The notes: generated by a model from the sequence alone, not told the origin. 64,000 nt of DNA from Photobacterium proteolyticum (GCF_001939735.1 NZ_MJIL01000087.1:208216-272215), one strand, 5' to 3'; positions 18,441 through 28,777 are shown, numbered from the stretch's first letter. Numbers and translations are program-made.

Positions 18441-19712
18441 TCAGCCAAATGTCACCCACACCGAGCCTGCCCCTAATAGCACAGAGCCCAAAATCGGTAC
18501 GATAATAAACTTACGTAATGACTTAGCACCAATAACACTCGCCATGCCCATTTTAATCAGGCTGTTAACGGAAGCGGCAATAAAGATTCCCAGCATGGCC
18601 GTATTCACCAGCAAACCATTAGCACTCTGCCTGCCCAGAGCCAGGGTAATGGCATCGACATCGGTAATGCCTGAGATCGCCGCGAGCAGCAGCGTACCCG
18701 TACTCCCAAACCAGTCTTGCAGCAAATTAGCCAGCAACATGATCGCCAGTAGCACGATGCCGAAAAAGAATGCCGAGGACAACGCCAGCGGATTTTGTTT
18801 TACCTGCGGTGATTCATCCGTCTCAATCTTGTAGTGGGTCCAGATCCAATAGGCTGGAAGGTAAAAGCCCAGCATCATCAACAACATTGGTAGCCATAGC
18901 ATTTCGACCAGGGTGTAGTTCACAACAGAGCAGACAAATAAGATACGCGGGAACATAGTTCCGCAGCTGATCAGGATCCCGCTAGCCAGCAAGCCGCTGA
19001 GATGCGCCTGCTGTTTGGAAAGGTGTGAAAACTGCAGTGTCAGTGCGGTCGAAGAGCTCAGCCCCGCAAAGAGACAGGTAAATAAGATCCCCTTTTCGGC
19101 GCCGCCAATTTTGATTGCAAAATAGCCGACAAAAGAAATACCGGCAATCAGCACCACCATCCACCAAATCTCATAGGGATTGACGGCCTGCCATGGCCCC
19201 ATTCCCTGATTGGGCAGCAGTGGCAGCATCACAACAGAGATCAGTAACAAGCGCAGGGCAGCATCCAGTTCGTACTCCTGAAGCTTCATCAGTGCGGTAT
19301 GCAGCTCTTTCTTGTTATCGAGAATAATGGCAGTGATCACCGCCGCCGAGGCTGCAATCACCGGCTCGCCGACAACTGCTAGGCTACCCAGCAAAAAGGT
19401 GATCAGCATGCCGACCAAGCCAGTAATGCTGAGGTTTACTTTTACCTTTTGGCTCTTGATGTAGGCGACGATAATCAGGACAGAAAAGGCAAGGAGAGAA
19501 AAGCCGAGAAAAAGTTCTGAAAAGAACGATGCCAACAAGCCACATATACCTCCCAGCAGGCCAATCAGCGAGTAGGTACGAATACCGGCGATACGTGATC
19601 CCGCGGCTTCATTACGATCGACCCAGCCACGTTGGATACCTATAATAGCGCCTAGCATCAAAGCAATGAACAAACGCCAGAACGATGAATCAAAATCGAA
19701 TGCCACATCCAT
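18441..19712 (-). CDS. MgtC/SapB-like and DUF4010 membrane protein
   Basis: 423-residue polytopic membrane protein. The N-terminal ~150 residues match the MgtC/SapB family (ALMLGAIIGIQRGW, GSRIAGIRTYSLIGLLGG), and the rest is DUF4010 with about eight more helices and a conserved GLSSSTALTLQF segment. The SapB of this family name is unrelated to the sapB transporter gene next door. Substrate unknown. AGGAG lies seven bases before the ATG. Monocistronic, convergent to the sap operon. Confidence 0.8.
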   Translation of the reverse strand: MDVAFDFDSSFWRLFIALMLGAIIGIQRGWVDRNEAAGSRIAGIRTYSLIGLLGGICGLLASFFSELFLGFSLLAFSVLIIVAYIKSQKVKVNLSITGLVGMLITFLLGSLAVVGEPVIAASAAVITAIILDNKKELHTALMKLQEYELDAALRLLLISVVMLPLLPNQGMGPWQAVNPYEIWWMVVLIAGISFVGYFAIKIGGAEKGILFTCLFAGLSSSTALTLQFSHLSKQQAHLSGLLASGILISCGTMFPRILFVCSVVNYTLVEMLWLPMLLMMLGFYLPAYWIWTHYKIETDESPQVKQNPLALSSAFFFGIVLLAIMLLANLLQDWFGSTGTLLLAAISGITDVDAITLALGRQSANGLLVNTAMLGIFIAASVNSLIKMGMASVIGAKSLRKFIIVPILGSVLLGAGSVWVTFG

Positions 19713-19841
19713 TTTCGAGCTCCTCTGCCTACTCCAACCACGGCCGACATGATGAACAACAAATCCCTGTTTAATCTAAGTGTATGAAAAAATACGTTGC
19801 TGAACCTCGATATCCATCGAAACTTTGATCGACCCCGGCCC

Positions 19842-19871
19842 AAAAGAAACGCCCGGCATTAACCGGGCGTT
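19842..19871 (-). terminator. pyrF terminator
   Basis: AACGCCCGG/CCGGGCGTT hairpin followed on the minus strand by TTTCTTTTG. Confidence 0.85.
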
Positions 19872-19896
19872 ATTAGACATTATCACGGCAAATTGT

Positions 19897-20592
19897 CTAT
19901 GCCAGAGATTGGTTGATCTCGGTGAGCACGGCTGCAGGATCGGCCGCTTTGGTTATCGGGCGCCCAATGACCAGATAATCCGAACCGGCCTGAACCGCCT
20001 CGACCGGTGTCATCACCCGGCGCTGATCTCCGGCGGCACTGCCTGCAGGGCGGATACCCGGAGTAACCAGTTTGAATTCTTTGCCCAGCTCAGCCTTCAG
20101 CATACCCGCTTCCCGGGCCGAGCATACCACTCCGTCCAGGCCGCTGTTCTTGGTCAATCGCGCCAGGTTCAGCACATGTTCCTGCGGCTCAGCCTGGATA
20201 CCGATGCCACGCAGATCGGCCGCCTCCATACTGGTAAGCACTGTCACGCCAATAAGCAGTGGGCGGTCCTTGCCATACGGCTCGAGAATGTCACGCGAGG
20301 CCGCCATCATACGTTCGCCACCGCTCGCATGGACATTGACCATCCACACCCCGAGATCCGCCGCTGCCGCAACCGCACGGGAGCAGGTATTCGGAATATC
20401 ATGGAACTTCAGGTCCAGAAATACAGAATGGCCCCGATCATGCAGTTTACGCACAAAGTCAGGGCCAAAATAAGTAAACATCTCTTTGCCAACTTTCAGT
20501 CGACAACTTCCCGGTTCAATACGGTCGACGAACGCCAGGGCTTCGTCTTGGCTTGGGTAGTCGAGAGCGACAATCACTTTTGGGTCTAACAT
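19897..20592 (-). CDS. pyrF: Orotidine 5'-phosphate decarboxylase
   Basis: Last step of UMP synthesis: OMP to UMP + CO2. 231 residues with the catalytic motif DLKFHDIPN (Asp60, Lys62, Asp65), VTPGIRP and [14 protein letters not shown] lies seven bases before the ATG. In E. coli pyrF follows lapAB in an operon; here an AEC transporter on the other strand lies between them, so pyrF must have its own promoter. Confidence 0.96.
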   Translation of the reverse strand: MLDPKVIVALDYPSQDEALAFVDRIEPGSCRLKVGKEMFTYFGPDFVRKLHDRGHSVFLDLKFHDIPNTCSRAVAAAADLGVWMVNVHASGGERMMAASRDILEPYGKDRPLLIGVTVLTSMEAADLRGIGIQAEPQEHVLNLARLTKNSGLDGVVCSAREAGMLKAELGKEFKLVTPGIRPAGSAAGDQRRVMTPVEAVQAGSDYLVIGRPITKAADPAAVLTEINQSLA

Positions 20593-20966
20593 GGCATCTC
20601 CTGCTTAGTTATTGTTCAATCCTCCCCAGCGTGCTGAGGGCGGTCAGGATTGTACAGTAAAATCATTTTTTTTCGAGCATTAATTGAATATTGAACCGAA
20701 GCCACTAAAAGCAGCACTCTTCTTTGCCAGCCAATCGTTTTACCCCAGTAGCAAACATATCAGGGTTTGATAAAGTGGTATCCGGCAAGGACTGAACGAC
20801 TAACCTGTCAAGCCAATCTCCAGGTTGGCTTTTTCATGCCAGCCTCACCGCTTTCTCAACGCTCTGCATTTGGGTATATTGACCTGACGATTTGTACGAT
20901 AAAGGGTGAGGCCCGTTTTCATCACCGGTCCCCCCCAACCCACTGAAACTTTGCAAGGATGCGAGT
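20593..20966. other. Spacer with an orphan terminator
   Basis: The minus strand holds the pyrF promoter. On the plus strand AAGCCAA (20810-20816) pairs with TTGGCTT (20825-20831) and a T run follows, yet no ORF lies upstream. A small plus-strand RNA ending near 20834 is possible. I see no other feature. Confidence 0.45.
20810..20834 (+). terminator. Orphan Rho-independent terminator
   Basis: Seven-base-pair stem (AAGCCAA/TTGGCTT) with five T residues, upstream of the AEC gene and with no ORF before it. Confidence 0.65.
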
Positions 20967-21848
20967 GTGTTTGAGAAAGTCATCGGTATATTATTCCCCG
21001 TCTTTGCGATTGTGCTTATCGGCTACGTGATAACCCGCCGTCTCAAGCCCGACTTCAAACCAATCAACCGCATCAACATGGATGTGTTTGTCCCGGCTCT
21101 GATCTTCTCATCACTGGTAACCATGAAGCCTGATGCAACTCAGGTTACCCTGCTCGCTGCCGCCGCCTGTGCCGTCTTGCTCCCCGGGCTGCTGATGTTC
21201 GCCCTGTGCCGGTTCAGGAAAATCACCTTCAAGGCCTGGGGGCCGCCACAGATGTTTCGTAACAGTGGCAACCTCGCGATCCCGCTCTTTAGCTATACCT
21301 TTGGTGATACCGCCATCGGATCTGCTGTCTTGCTGTTTGTAGTCTCGACCACCTTACATATCACCGTCGGGATGGCCCTGCTCAGCAAGAAGGGCCCCCT
21401 GTCGATACAGCAGCTAGTTAAAACCCCTCTGTTACTGGCCACACTGGCTGCTCTTGCCTTTAACCTGCTGGAGATTCCGGTCTGGCGGCCCGTTTACGAG
21501 GCAACCAAACTTCTGGGCCAGGCATCGATCCCGGTAATGTTGTTATCCCTGGGCGCACAGATGGTCAATCTGCACCTGGCAGGATTGCGTATCGGCCTGA
21601 TGACGACCCTGTTCAGTCTTGGCACTGGCGCCATCACCTTTGCCGTGATTTACCTCTTCATCCCGCTTCCCCACCAACAGCTGCAAATGATGGTGCTGTT
21701 TACCATGTTACCGCCGGCCGTCATGAACTACCTTTTTGCCGAGCGGTTTGACGTCGAGCCGACCAACGTGGCGTCGATGGTGCTGTTTGGCAACTTCTTC
21801 GCGGTAGTCACCCTGCCGGTCTTATTGTGGGGTGCACTGGCGCTATGA
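20967..21848 (+). CDS. AEC-family (auxin efflux carrier-like) transporter
   Basis: 293-residue integral membrane protein of the AEC/BART family with about ten helices, related to malate/malonate-type carriers. Recognisable segments are FVPALIFSSLVTM, the broken helix MFRNSGNLAIPLF, and the C-terminal MLPPAVMNYLFAERF. Substrate unknown. Start is GTG with AAGG eight bases upstream. It lies on the opposite strand between pyrF and lapB, which are adjacent in enterobacteria. Confidence 0.85.
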   Translation: MFEKVIGILFPVFAIVLIGYVITRRLKPDFKPINRINMDVFVPALIFSSLVTMKPDATQVTLLAAAACAVLLPGLLMFALCRFRKITFKAWGPPQMFRNSGNLAIPLFSYTFGDTAIGSAVLLFVVSTTLHITVGMALLSKKGPLSIQQLVKTPLLLATLAALAFNLLEIPVWRPVYEATKLLGQASIPVMLLSLGAQMVNLHLAGLRIGLMTTLFSLGTGAITFAVIYLFIPLPHQQLQMMVLFTMLPPAVMNYLFAERFDVEPTNVASMVLFGNFFAVVTLPVLLWGALAL

Positions 21849-21877
21849 TCAGATTGTCGCCCTGATAAGGTTGAAGC

Positions 21878-21909
21878 CAAAAAAAAGCCCATTCACAGAA
21901 CGGGCTTTT
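21878..21909 (-). terminator. lapB terminator
   Basis: On the minus strand GCCCGTTC pairs with GAATGGGC (one wobble), followed by eight T residues. Confidence 0.8.
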
Positions 21910-21914
21910 CAGCA

Positions 21915-23084
21915 TTATTCACCATCAAGGCCGCGGATCGGTTTGACAGCTCCCCAGCTTTTACATGACGGGCACTGCCAATACAGAGAATGGGTCGCGA
22001 ATCCGCATTTGCGGCAACGGAAATGCGGCTTAATCTTCAACTGCTCACCGACCAGCGAGCGCAAAGTTGTCAGGCTGTCTTTCGCCCGTCCTTCTTCCGC
22101 CTCGTCCAGGTGGTAATCCATCAATTGATAGAACCCCTTCATTGTCGGGTTCTTGGTTAGCTGGCGGGTCATGAATGTCTGGGCCATCACAGAGCCTTCA
22201 TGTTTGGAGATCTCATCGGCCAGCATTAGCTCAGCCGTTGCCCCGGCCTTCTGCTCGACACATTGGCGAAGGTATTTCAGCCAGCCAGTCTCATTGTTGG
22301 TGGCTTCGTAGCACTGCAAAAGCATAGGCAGCGTTTCGCTGACATAATCGATATCCTGCTCGACCACCCGCTCCAGCTGTTTGGCGGCCGTCTTATAGTC
22401 TTCGGTACTGATCAGAATTTTCGCCATCATTATCGATGCTCGAACACAGGTTTTATCCGCTGACAATGCTTTTTTCAGAAACTGTTTGGCTTTATCCGAG
22501 TTAAGGGCACTCATTTCGAGCATAGCCATCTCGCACCAGTAATGGGCGATGTCATGCTTCAGCTTGGTTTTGCCCATTTTCACCAACTGAGAGGCCACCT
22601 CGATGGCTTTTTCCCATTCTCGGGTCTGCTGGTAAATTGTCAGTAGCTGCTGCAGCGCCCCTTTGCGGTGATCGGGTTCATCCAATAGTTGTTCGAAAAT
22701 TTTTTCGGCACGATCAAAAAAGCCGGCAGCCATGTAATCTTTTGCCAGTTGCTGTAGCGCCAGATTTCGCTGATCTATGGTTAGGTTGGGGCGGGCAATT
22801 AAATTCTGGTGAATACGAATGGCGCGATCAACCTCACCCCGGCTGCGGAAAAGGTTTCCCAGAGCAAGGTGAGTATCAATGGTTTCGCTATCAACCTGGA
22901 GCAGCTCTATAAACACGTCAACCGCTTTATCTGACTGATCAGATAACAGCAGGTTCAAGCCAGTCACATACTGGCGCGACATGTGGTGAGACTGCTCCTG
23001 TTGTTTGTTACTAGCGCTCCTGTTACCCATATACCAGCCATAAGCAGCGGCAATCGGGAGTAACAGGAACAACAGCTCTAGCAT
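21915..23084 (-). CDS. lapB: LapB (YciM), regulator of LPS synthesis
   Basis: Inner-membrane anchored TPR protein that promotes FtsH degradation of LpxC, balancing lipopolysaccharide synthesis. 389 residues as in E. coli: an N-terminal transmembrane helix, about nine TPR-like repeats, and a C-terminal rubredoxin-type metal site with CRKC (357-360) and CPSC (371-374). It follows lapA by six bases. Confidence 0.95.
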   Translation of the reverse strand: MLELLFLLLPIAAAYGWYMGNRSASNKQQEQSHHMSRQYVTGLNLLLSDQSDKAVDVFIELLQVDSETIDTHLALGNLFRSRGEVDRAIRIHQNLIARPNLTIDQRNLALQQLAKDYMAAGFFDRAEKIFEQLLDEPDHRKGALQQLLTIYQQTREWEKAIEVASQLVKMGKTKLKHDIAHYWCEMAMLEMSALNSDKAKQFLKKALSADKTCVRASIMMAKILISTEDYKTAAKQLERVVEQDIDYVSETLPMLLQCYEATNNETGWLKYLRQCVEQKAGATAELMLADEISKHEGSVMAQTFMTRQLTKNPTMKGFYQLMDYHLDEAEEGRAKDSLTTLRSLVGEQLKIKPHFRCRKCGFATHSLYWQCPSCKSWGAVKPIRGLDGE

Positions 23085-23090
23085 TAACGA

Positions 23091-23375
23091 TTATTCCTTA
23101 ACAGGCTCAGCACGTAGCTGGTTCAGCTCTTGCTGTTGTTTGGCTACCTTTTTGCTTAGGCGGTTTCTTGAGAAACGGGTTTTCAGATACAGCAGGCCAC
23201 AAATCAACCAACCAATCGCAAAACCGGAACCGAATGCAATACCAAGCAAAGTAGATAGTTGGAACTCACCCTGAGCTACAAGAAAATCGAAATTTACCAG
23301 CTGCTGGTTCTGGGCACCAAGAGCCAGCGTGAGCAAAAAGCAAACAGCTAAAATCAGAAAGCTAATTATCTTCAT
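23091..23375 (-). CDS. lapA: LapA (YciS), LPS assembly protein A
   Basis: 94-residue DUF1049 membrane protein with two transmembrane helices (about 2-22 and 42-65) and a short cytoplasmic coiled tail (KKVAKQQQELNQLRAE). Partner of LapB and probably co-transcribed with it. Confidence 0.92.
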   Translation of the reverse strand: MKIISFLILAVCFLLTLALGAQNQQLVNFDFLVAQGEFQLSTLLGIAFGSGFAIGWLICGLLYLKTRFSRNRLSKKVAKQQQELNQLRAEPVKE

Positions 23376-23456
23376 CGTAAATCCTTCTCACTTGATCAAA
23401 AGTTTGATGGGTTGATTATGCAAGATTTTGACACATCAGACCATGATCAATAGACA

Positions 23457-23493
23457 TAAAAAAACGGCATACTATCAGCATGCCGTTTTTTTG
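23457..23493 (-). terminator. ihfB terminator
   Basis: On the minus strand AACGGCAT...ATGCCGTT is followed by seven T residues. It separates ihfB from lapAB. Confidence 0.85.
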
Positions 23494-23505
23494 TTCTAAT
23501 CACGC

Positions 23506-23799
23506 TTAACCAGCAGCAATTGCCGAGTTAACTCGATCGCGCAATTCCTTACCAGGCTTGAAGTGCGGGACGTACTTGCCGTCCAGCTCAACTTTGTCGC
23601 CTGTCTTAGGGTTACGACCGACGCGTGGAGCACGGTAATGCAATGAGAAGCTACCAAAGCCACGGATTTCAATACGATCGCCCTCAGAGAGAGTGGTCGC
23701 CATGTGCTCAAGGATTTCCTTGATTGCATCTTCTACCTGTTTGGCAGAAAGATGTGTTTGTTGACTACACAGTCTTTCAATTAATTCAGACTTTGTCAT
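23506..23799 (-). CDS. ihfB: Integration host factor beta subunit
   Basis: DNA-bending nucleoid protein that pairs with IhfA. 97 residues; it matches E. coli IhfB through [15 protein letters not shown] and the DNA-intercalating loop GRNPKTG, then has a slightly different C-terminal tail. ATG at 23799 is chosen over GTG two codons upstream. Downstream of rpsA as in E. coli. Confidence 0.96.
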   Translation of the reverse strand: MTKSELIERLCSQQTHLSAKQVEDAIKEILEHMATTLSEGDRIEIRGFGSFSLHYRAPRVGRNPKTGDKVELDGKYVPHFKPGKELRDRVNSAIAAG

Positions 23800-23838
23800 A
23801 AACACCCCGTTTTTAGTATGTTTCTCAATAGTATAACC

Positions 23839-23866
23839 GCTTAGGGGGAAAAGTGATCCCCCTTAG
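23839..23866 (-). other. Hairpin between rpsA and ihfB
   Basis: AAGGGGGA pairs with TCCCCCTAAG in the intergenic gap. No T run follows, so it may trim rpsA mRNA or partly stop it rather than be a full terminator. Confidence 0.5.
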
Positions 23867-23871
23867 CTCAA

Positions 23872-25542
23872 TTATTCGCCTTTAGCCGCTTTGAAAGCGT
23901 CAGCCATAGCGTTACCGAAAGAAGCATCTTCTTGCTTGTTCAGGTTAGCCATTGCTTCTTGCTCTTCAGCAACGTCTTTAGCACGAACAGATAGGTTGAT
24001 TACGCGGTTCTTACGGTCAACGCCTGTGAACTTAGCTTCAACAGAATCGCCAACAGAAAGAACTAGAGTTGCGTCTTCAACACGGTCAACAGATGCTTCA
24101 GAAGCACGTAGGTAACCTTCAACACCTTCAGCTAGCTCGATAGTTGCGCCTTTCGCGTCAACTGCAGAAACAGTACCAGTAACTAGAGCACCTTTCTTGT
24201 TAACTGCAACGAAACCGTTGAATGGGTCTTCTTCGATCTGCTTAACGCCAAGAGAGATACGCTCACGCTCTGCGTCTACTGCTAGAACTACTGCAGAGAT
24301 TTCGTCGCCTTTCTTGAAGTCACGAACTGCTTCTTCACCTGAAACATTCCAAGAAATGTCAGATAGGTGAACTAGACCGTCGATGCCGCCTTCTAGACCG
24401 ATGAAGATACCGAAGTCAGTGATAGACTTGATCTTACCAGTTACGCGATCGCCCTTAGCTTGCATTTCTGCAAATGACTGCCATGGGTTAGCTTTACACT
24501 GCTTAAGACCTAGGCTGATACGACGACGCTCTTCGTCGATATCAAGAACCATAACTTCAACTTCGTCGCCCACGTTAACAACTTTAGATGGGTGGATGTT
24601 CTTGTTAGTCCAATCCATCTCAGAAACGTGAACAAGACCTTCAACGCCTTCTTCGATTTCAACGAAGCAGCCGTAGTCAGTTAGGTTAGTTACGCGGCCA
24701 GAAAGCTTAGTACCTTCAGGGTAACGCTTAGCGATTGCTACCCATGGATCTTCGCCTAGCTGCTTAAGACCTAGTGATACGCGAGTACGCTCACGGTCGA
24801 ACTTAAGAACTTTAACGTTGATTTCGTCGCCAACATTAACGATTTCGCTTGGGTGCTTAACGCGTTTCCAAGCCATATCAGTGATGTGTAGAAGACCGTC
24901 AACACCGCCAAGATCAACGAATGCACCGTAGTCAGTAAGGTTCTTAACGATACCTTTAACTTCCATGCCTTCTTGTAGAGAAGCAAGTAGCTCGTCACGC
25001 TCAACGCTGTTTTCAGATTCGATAACTGCGCGGCGAGAAACAACAACGTTGTTGCGCTTCTGGTCAAGCTTGATTACTTTGAACTCTAGCTCTTTGTTTT
25101 CTAGGTGAGCAGTGTCACGAACTGGACGTACGTCAACTAGTGAACCAGGTAGGAACGCACGGATACCGTTAAGTTCAACTGTGAAGCCACCCTTAACTTT
25201 ACCGTTGATGATACCAACAACTGTTTCAGCATCTTCGTAAGCTTTTTCAAGCTGGATCCAAGCTTCATGACGCTTAGCTTTTTCACGAGAAAGTTTAGTC
25301 TCACCGAAACCGTCTTCGATTGCGTCAAGTGCTACGTCTACTTCTGCACCGATTTCGATTTCAATTTCGCCAGCAGCGTTTTTGAATTCGTCAGCAGGGA
25401 TAGAAGACTCAGACTTAAGGCCAGCGTCTACAAGAACGTAACCGTTCTCGATAGCTACTACAGTACCTTTAACGATCGCACCTGGGCGAGTTTCGATTTC
25501 GTTTAGAGACTCTTCAAAGAGTAAAGCAAAAGATTCAGTCAT
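23872..25542 (-). CDS. rpsA: 30S ribosomal protein S1
   Basis: mRNA-binding ribosomal protein with six S1 OB-fold domains; 556 residues against 557 in E. coli. Repeats with [29 protein letters not shown] and [12 protein letters not shown] are visible from about residue 190 on. Codon use is strongly biased (GTT, GCT, CGT, GAA), as for a highly expressed gene. The leader has only a weak GAAG before the ATG, which is also known for E. coli rpsA, where S1 controls its own translation. Confidence 0.97.
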   Translation of the reverse strand: MTESFALLFEESLNEIETRPGAIVKGTVVAIENGYVLVDAGLKSESSIPADEFKNAAGEIEIEIGAEVDVALDAIEDGFGETKLSREKAKRHEAWIQLEKAYEDAETVVGIINGKVKGGFTVELNGIRAFLPGSLVDVRPVRDTAHLENKELEFKVIKLDQKRNNVVVSRRAVIESENSVERDELLASLQEGMEVKGIVKNLTDYGAFVDLGGVDGLLHITDMAWKRVKHPSEIVNVGDEINVKVLKFDRERTRVSLGLKQLGEDPWVAIAKRYPEGTKLSGRVTNLTDYGCFVEIEEGVEGLVHVSEMDWTNKNIHPSKVVNVGDEVEVMVLDIDEERRRISLGLKQCKANPWQSFAEMQAKGDRVTGKIKSITDFGIFIGLEGGIDGLVHLSDISWNVSGEEAVRDFKKGDEISAVVLAVDAERERISLGVKQIEEDPFNGFVAVNKKGALVTGTVSAVDAKGATIELAEGVEGYLRASEASVDRVEDATLVLSVGDSVEAKFTGVDRKNRVINLSVRAKDVAEEQEAMANLNKQEDASFGNAMADAFKAAKGE

Positions 25543-25641
25543 TATTTAATCTTCAATATGATTAACAACCATGGGTATCCTACCGCATGGGGTTGGTAGT
25601 AATGTCAGTATTCATCCGTGACACCGACGCCATCATGCTGA

Positions 25642-26325
25642 TCACTCAGCAGATAATTTTTTTTCAACATAAGCCAATGCCTGGGCAGTAACTTGCTCTA
25701 TTGACATCTCAGTAGAGTCTAGCACCAAAGCATCAGCAGCGGGACGCAACGGAGCCACCGCGCGGTTGCGGTCGCGATCGTCGCGTTCCTGAATTTCGCT
25801 TAAAAGACTGTCAAAGTTAACATCTAAGCCTTTCTGTTGCAACTGGTTCATGCGGCGATTTGCACGCTCTTCCGCACTGGCATCAAGGAAGATTTTCACT
25901 TCGGCACCCGGAAAGACCACGGTCCCCATATCACGACCGTCGGCAACCAGTCCTGGCGCCTCGCTAAATGCACGCTGACGACGCAGCAGTGCTTCGCGCA
26001 CGCGTGGCAATGCGGCTACTTTTGATGCCGCCATGCCTGTTTCTTCTCGACGAAGCTCGCCGGACACATCCTCGCCTTCAAGAATAACCTTGACCAACTC
26101 GCCTTCGGCCTTGAACTGAACATCAAGGTGTGCCGCTAGCGGAACCAGCGCATCTTCAGATTCAAGATCAACACCATGGTGAATCGCTGCCAGTGCCAGT
26201 ACGCGGTAGATCGCACCGGAATCAAGCAGTTTCCAGCCCAGTTTATCTGCCAATAGCATACATAGCGTCCCCTTGCCGGCGCCGCTTGGCCCATCAACAG
26301 TGATCACTGGAGCATGAGTAGACAT
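25642..26325 (-). CDS. cmk: Cytidylate kinase
   Basis: Phosphorylates CMP and dCMP to the diphosphates. 227 residues, P-loop GPSGAGKG (12-19), the CMP-specific insert and the lid region [12 protein letters not shown] lies seven bases before the ATG. Upstream of rpsA as in E. coli. Confidence 0.96.
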   Translation of the reverse strand: MSTHAPVITVDGPSGAGKGTLCMLLADKLGWKLLDSGAIYRVLALAAIHHGVDLESEDALVPLAAHLDVQFKAEGELVKVILEGEDVSGELRREETGMAASKVAALPRVREALLRRQRAFSEAPGLVADGRDMGTVVFPGAEVKIFLDASAEERANRRMNQLQQKGLDVNFDSLLSEIQERDDRDRNRAVAPLRPAADALVLDSTEMSIEQVTAQALAYVEKKLSAE

Positions 26326-26360
26326 AGGTTTTCTCCGAATTCGTTCAAATATCGAGCTTT

Positions 26361-26406
26361 AATACCAAACATTTAGCCAATGGCGCTGGCCAATAGGTTT
26401 GGTATT
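26361..26406. repeat. 46-bp imperfect palindrome between aroA and cmk
   Basis: AATACCAAAC and GTTTGGTATT form the ends, with a GCCA/TGGC inner pairing. Resembles the AATACCAA-ended repeat at 58591-58686; possibly a short dispersed palindrome. Confidence 0.55.
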
Positions 26407-26521
26407 ACAGCTCACAAACGGGGGCGTATTATACGGGAAAAAAATCGTGAGTACTATCAAATCGAATTACTCAAACCACCGAATGTTTGTTATCTGGCAT
26501 TGTTGCTGGCCCACAGAAGAC

Positions 26522-26545
26522 AAAAACCCGCCAGGTAGCGGGTTT
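26522..26545 (-). terminator. aroA terminator
   Basis: On the minus strand AAACCCGC pairs with GCGGGTTT, followed by TTTTTG. Confidence 0.85.
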
Positions 26546-26579
26546 CTCTAATAACAGAATGACTTAGCGGTTTGTCAGC

Positions 26580-27860
26580 TTAGCAACTTAGCTCGGCCAG
26601 CTTGTCAAAATAGTCCGGGAAGGTCTTCGAGGTACATTTGGGATCATTAATGGTCACCGGAGTATCGCTCAATGCCACCAGCGAGAAACACATCGCCATC
26701 CGGTGATCATCATAGGTGTCAATCGCCGCATGCTTGAGTTGCGCCGGCGGGGTAATGATAATGTAGTCACTGCCCTCCTCGACCTCGGCACCGACCTTTC
26801 GTAGCTCGGTAGCCATTGCAGCAAGGCGATCGGTTTCCTTGACCCGCCAGTTATAGACATTGCGGATTGACGTCACCCCGTCAGCAAACAGCGCTGCCGT
26901 CGCAATGGTCATTGCCGCATCCGGGATATGGTTGAAGTCCATATCGACAGCCTTTAGCTCACCACGGCGGGCAATGACATAATCGTCGCCCCACTCAATC
27001 TCAGCACCCATCGCTGCCAGTGCATCGGCAAACTGAACATCACCCTGGATACTCTTCTTGCCAATACCGGTTACTTTTACTTGCCCGCCCTTGATAGCAG
27101 CCGCTGCCAGGAAGTAAGATGCCGACGAGGCGTCGCCCTCGACCAAAAACTCGCCCGGTGCCTGGTAGATCTGACCTGCCGGAACAACAAACTCCTGGTA
27201 GTCACGGTTCTCTACGGTTACTCCGAACTGGGCCATGATATGCAGAGTGATATCAATATAGGGCTTGGAAACCAGCTCGCCTTTAATTCGGATTAAGGTA
27301 TCGGTCTTGGCCATGGGTGCCGACATCAAAAATGCGGTCAGAAACTGGCTGGAGATAGAGCCATCGATTTCGACTTCTCCACCCTGAAGGCCCGTTCCCT
27401 TGATTTTAAGCGGTGGATAGTTGTCATTTTCCAGGTAGGTAATCTCAGCACCGGCAGTGCGAAGCGCCTCGACCAAGTGGCCGATCGGACGCTCCTTCAT
27501 ACGGGGTTCACCAGTCAGAACAAACTCTCCCTCACCGAGACATAATGCCGCGGCTAACGGACGCATCGCGGTACCGGCATTACCCAGGAAGAGTTCAAGC
27601 GCCTGCTCGGGTTTAAACGCCCGCCCCAACCCGGTGACTTCGCAGACTGTTTTGTCATCGGACAACTGATAGCTCACACCCAGCTGCTTGAGGGCATTGA
27701 GCATGTGACGGATATCGTCGCTGTCAAGCAAGTTGGTAAGTCGCGTGGTACCTTGAGCTAACGCCGCCAATAGAAGGGCACGGTTTGAAACACTCTTCGA
27801 CCCTGGTAGATTTACTTCGCCATTGATCTGATTTATCGGCTGTAACGTTAAACTTTCCAT
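26580..27860 (-). CDS. aroA: EPSP synthase (3-phosphoshikimate 1-carboxyvinyltransferase)
   Basis: Sixth step of the shikimate pathway: shikimate-3-phosphate + PEP to EPSP. 426 residues with class I motifs [31 protein letters not shown] and [13 protein letters not shown]. The unchanged [10 protein letters not shown] segment is the glyphosate-sensitive form. In many enterics it follows serC; here serC lies 2.5 kb away with other genes between. Confidence 0.96.
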   Translation of the reverse strand: MESLTLQPINQINGEVNLPGSKSVSNRALLLAALAQGTTRLTNLLDSDDIRHMLNALKQLGVSYQLSDDKTVCEVTGLGRAFKPEQALELFLGNAGTAMRPLAAALCLGEGEFVLTGEPRMKERPIGHLVEALRTAGAEITYLENDNYPPLKIKGTGLQGGEVEIDGSISSQFLTAFLMSAPMAKTDTLIRIKGELVSKPYIDITLHIMAQFGVTVENRDYQEFVVPAGQIYQAPGEFLVEGDASSASYFLAAAAIKGGQVKVTGIGKKSIQGDVQFADALAAMGAEIEWGDDYVIARRGELKAVDMDFNHIPDAAMTIATAALFADGVTSIRNVYNWRVKETDRLAAMATELRKVGAEVEEGSDYIIITPPAQLKHAAIDTYDDHRMAMCFSLVALSDTPVTINDPKCTSKTFPDYFDKLAELSC

Positions 27861-28026
27861 CTGTTATCTATTCAATCCTGTTTTTTGGGCGTTCCAGCAG
27901 ATTAGCGAATAATGTCTCAGTTAGCTAGTACTGATTAAACCCAATCGATATCACAGAAAATGGTAAGATGAGTCAGCCGTAAATTCACAGGCATCCAGAG
28001 AGATTTTTCGTTACAAGGAGAGAGAT

Positions 28027-28452
28027 GTGTCAGCTGAAACACCCAAAGTCGGGGTCGGTGTGATCATTGTTAACGACCAGGGAGACGTCTTGATTGGCAA
28101 AAGGAAGAATAGCCACGCGCCCTACTATTCGATCCCCGGTGGCCACATGGACATAGGTGAGACCTTTACCCAGTGTGCTGCGCGCGAGATAGAAGAAGAA
28201 ACCGGGCTGCTGATTAAAAACCCAAAAGTCATTGCCGTCACCAACAACCTGCAAACCTACCATGAGTCCGGCAAGCACTACATCAGTGTAACTGTGCTGG
28301 CCACCGAATTTAGCGGGCAGCTGGAGCTACGCGAGCCTGATAAGTGCGAGGGGTGGCAATGGGTTGATCCTGCTCACCTTCCCCTGCCGCAGTTTGACGC
28401 CAGCGAGCAGGCTATTCGCTGCTACCTGGAAAAACGCTTTTGCCTTGAGTAA
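28027..28452 (+). CDS. Nudix hydrolase
   Basis: 141-residue Nudix enzyme with a complete Nudix box at residues 39-61 (Gly39, Glu45, Arg53, Glu54, Glu57, Glu58). It resembles small NUDT15/YmfB-like nucleotide hydrolases, but the substrate cannot be told from sequence. The start is GTG, with AGGAG six bases upstream. Monocistronic; a dispersed repeat begins nine bases after its stop. Confidence 0.85.
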   Translation: MSAETPKVGVGVIIVNDQGDVLIGKRKNSHAPYYSIPGGHMDIGETFTQCAAREIEEETGLLIKNPKVIAVTNNLQTYHESGKHYISVTVLATEFSGQLELREPDKCEGWQWVDPAHLPLPQFDASEQAIRCYLEKRFCLE

Positions 28453-28460
28453 TACCAATC

Positions 28461-28727
28461 TATACCCAAACTACCTCAAGATGCAGAATTCAGAGTGAGT
28501 CCAGCGAGCTCAGTTCAAGGAAAATGACGGTAGGAATGGCTATTCCCTTTCAACGTTATTTGACACAGAAATGGGGTCGCTGGCTCACTCCCAAAGGGCG
28601 AGTTTACTTGGCTTCTATGCGTTGTTACCGATTATTAATTTAGAGCCACTAGATTTTCTAATCGGTGCCTAGCCTACAAGCCAAGTAATTCTCGCTGAAA
28701 CGAGCATCTTGAGGTAGTTTGGGTATA
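28461..28727. repeat. Dispersed 267-bp inverted-repeat element, copy 2
   Basis: Same element as 418-682 in the same orientation, roughly 90 percent or more identical by eye, with ends TATACCCAAAC and GTTTGGGTATA. The paired end differences (C and T variants on both sides) keep the termini complementary. Confidence 0.85.
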
Positions 28728-28736
28728 CATATATAA

Positions 28737-28761
28737 AAACCGGTGTCGTGGACACCGGTTT
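28737..28761. terminator. Bidirectional terminator
   Basis: AAACCGGTGTC pairs perfectly with GACACCGGTTT around GTG; TTTTTATATA follows on the minus strand and TTTGTTTGTTT on the plus strand. Confidence 0.85.
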
Positions 28762-28777
28762 GTTTGTTTGTCTGGTT

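Noticed and set aside
19825..20589. Plus-strand ORF of 254 codons
   Set aside because: Fully antisense to pyrF; composition of a shadow frame and no recognisable family.
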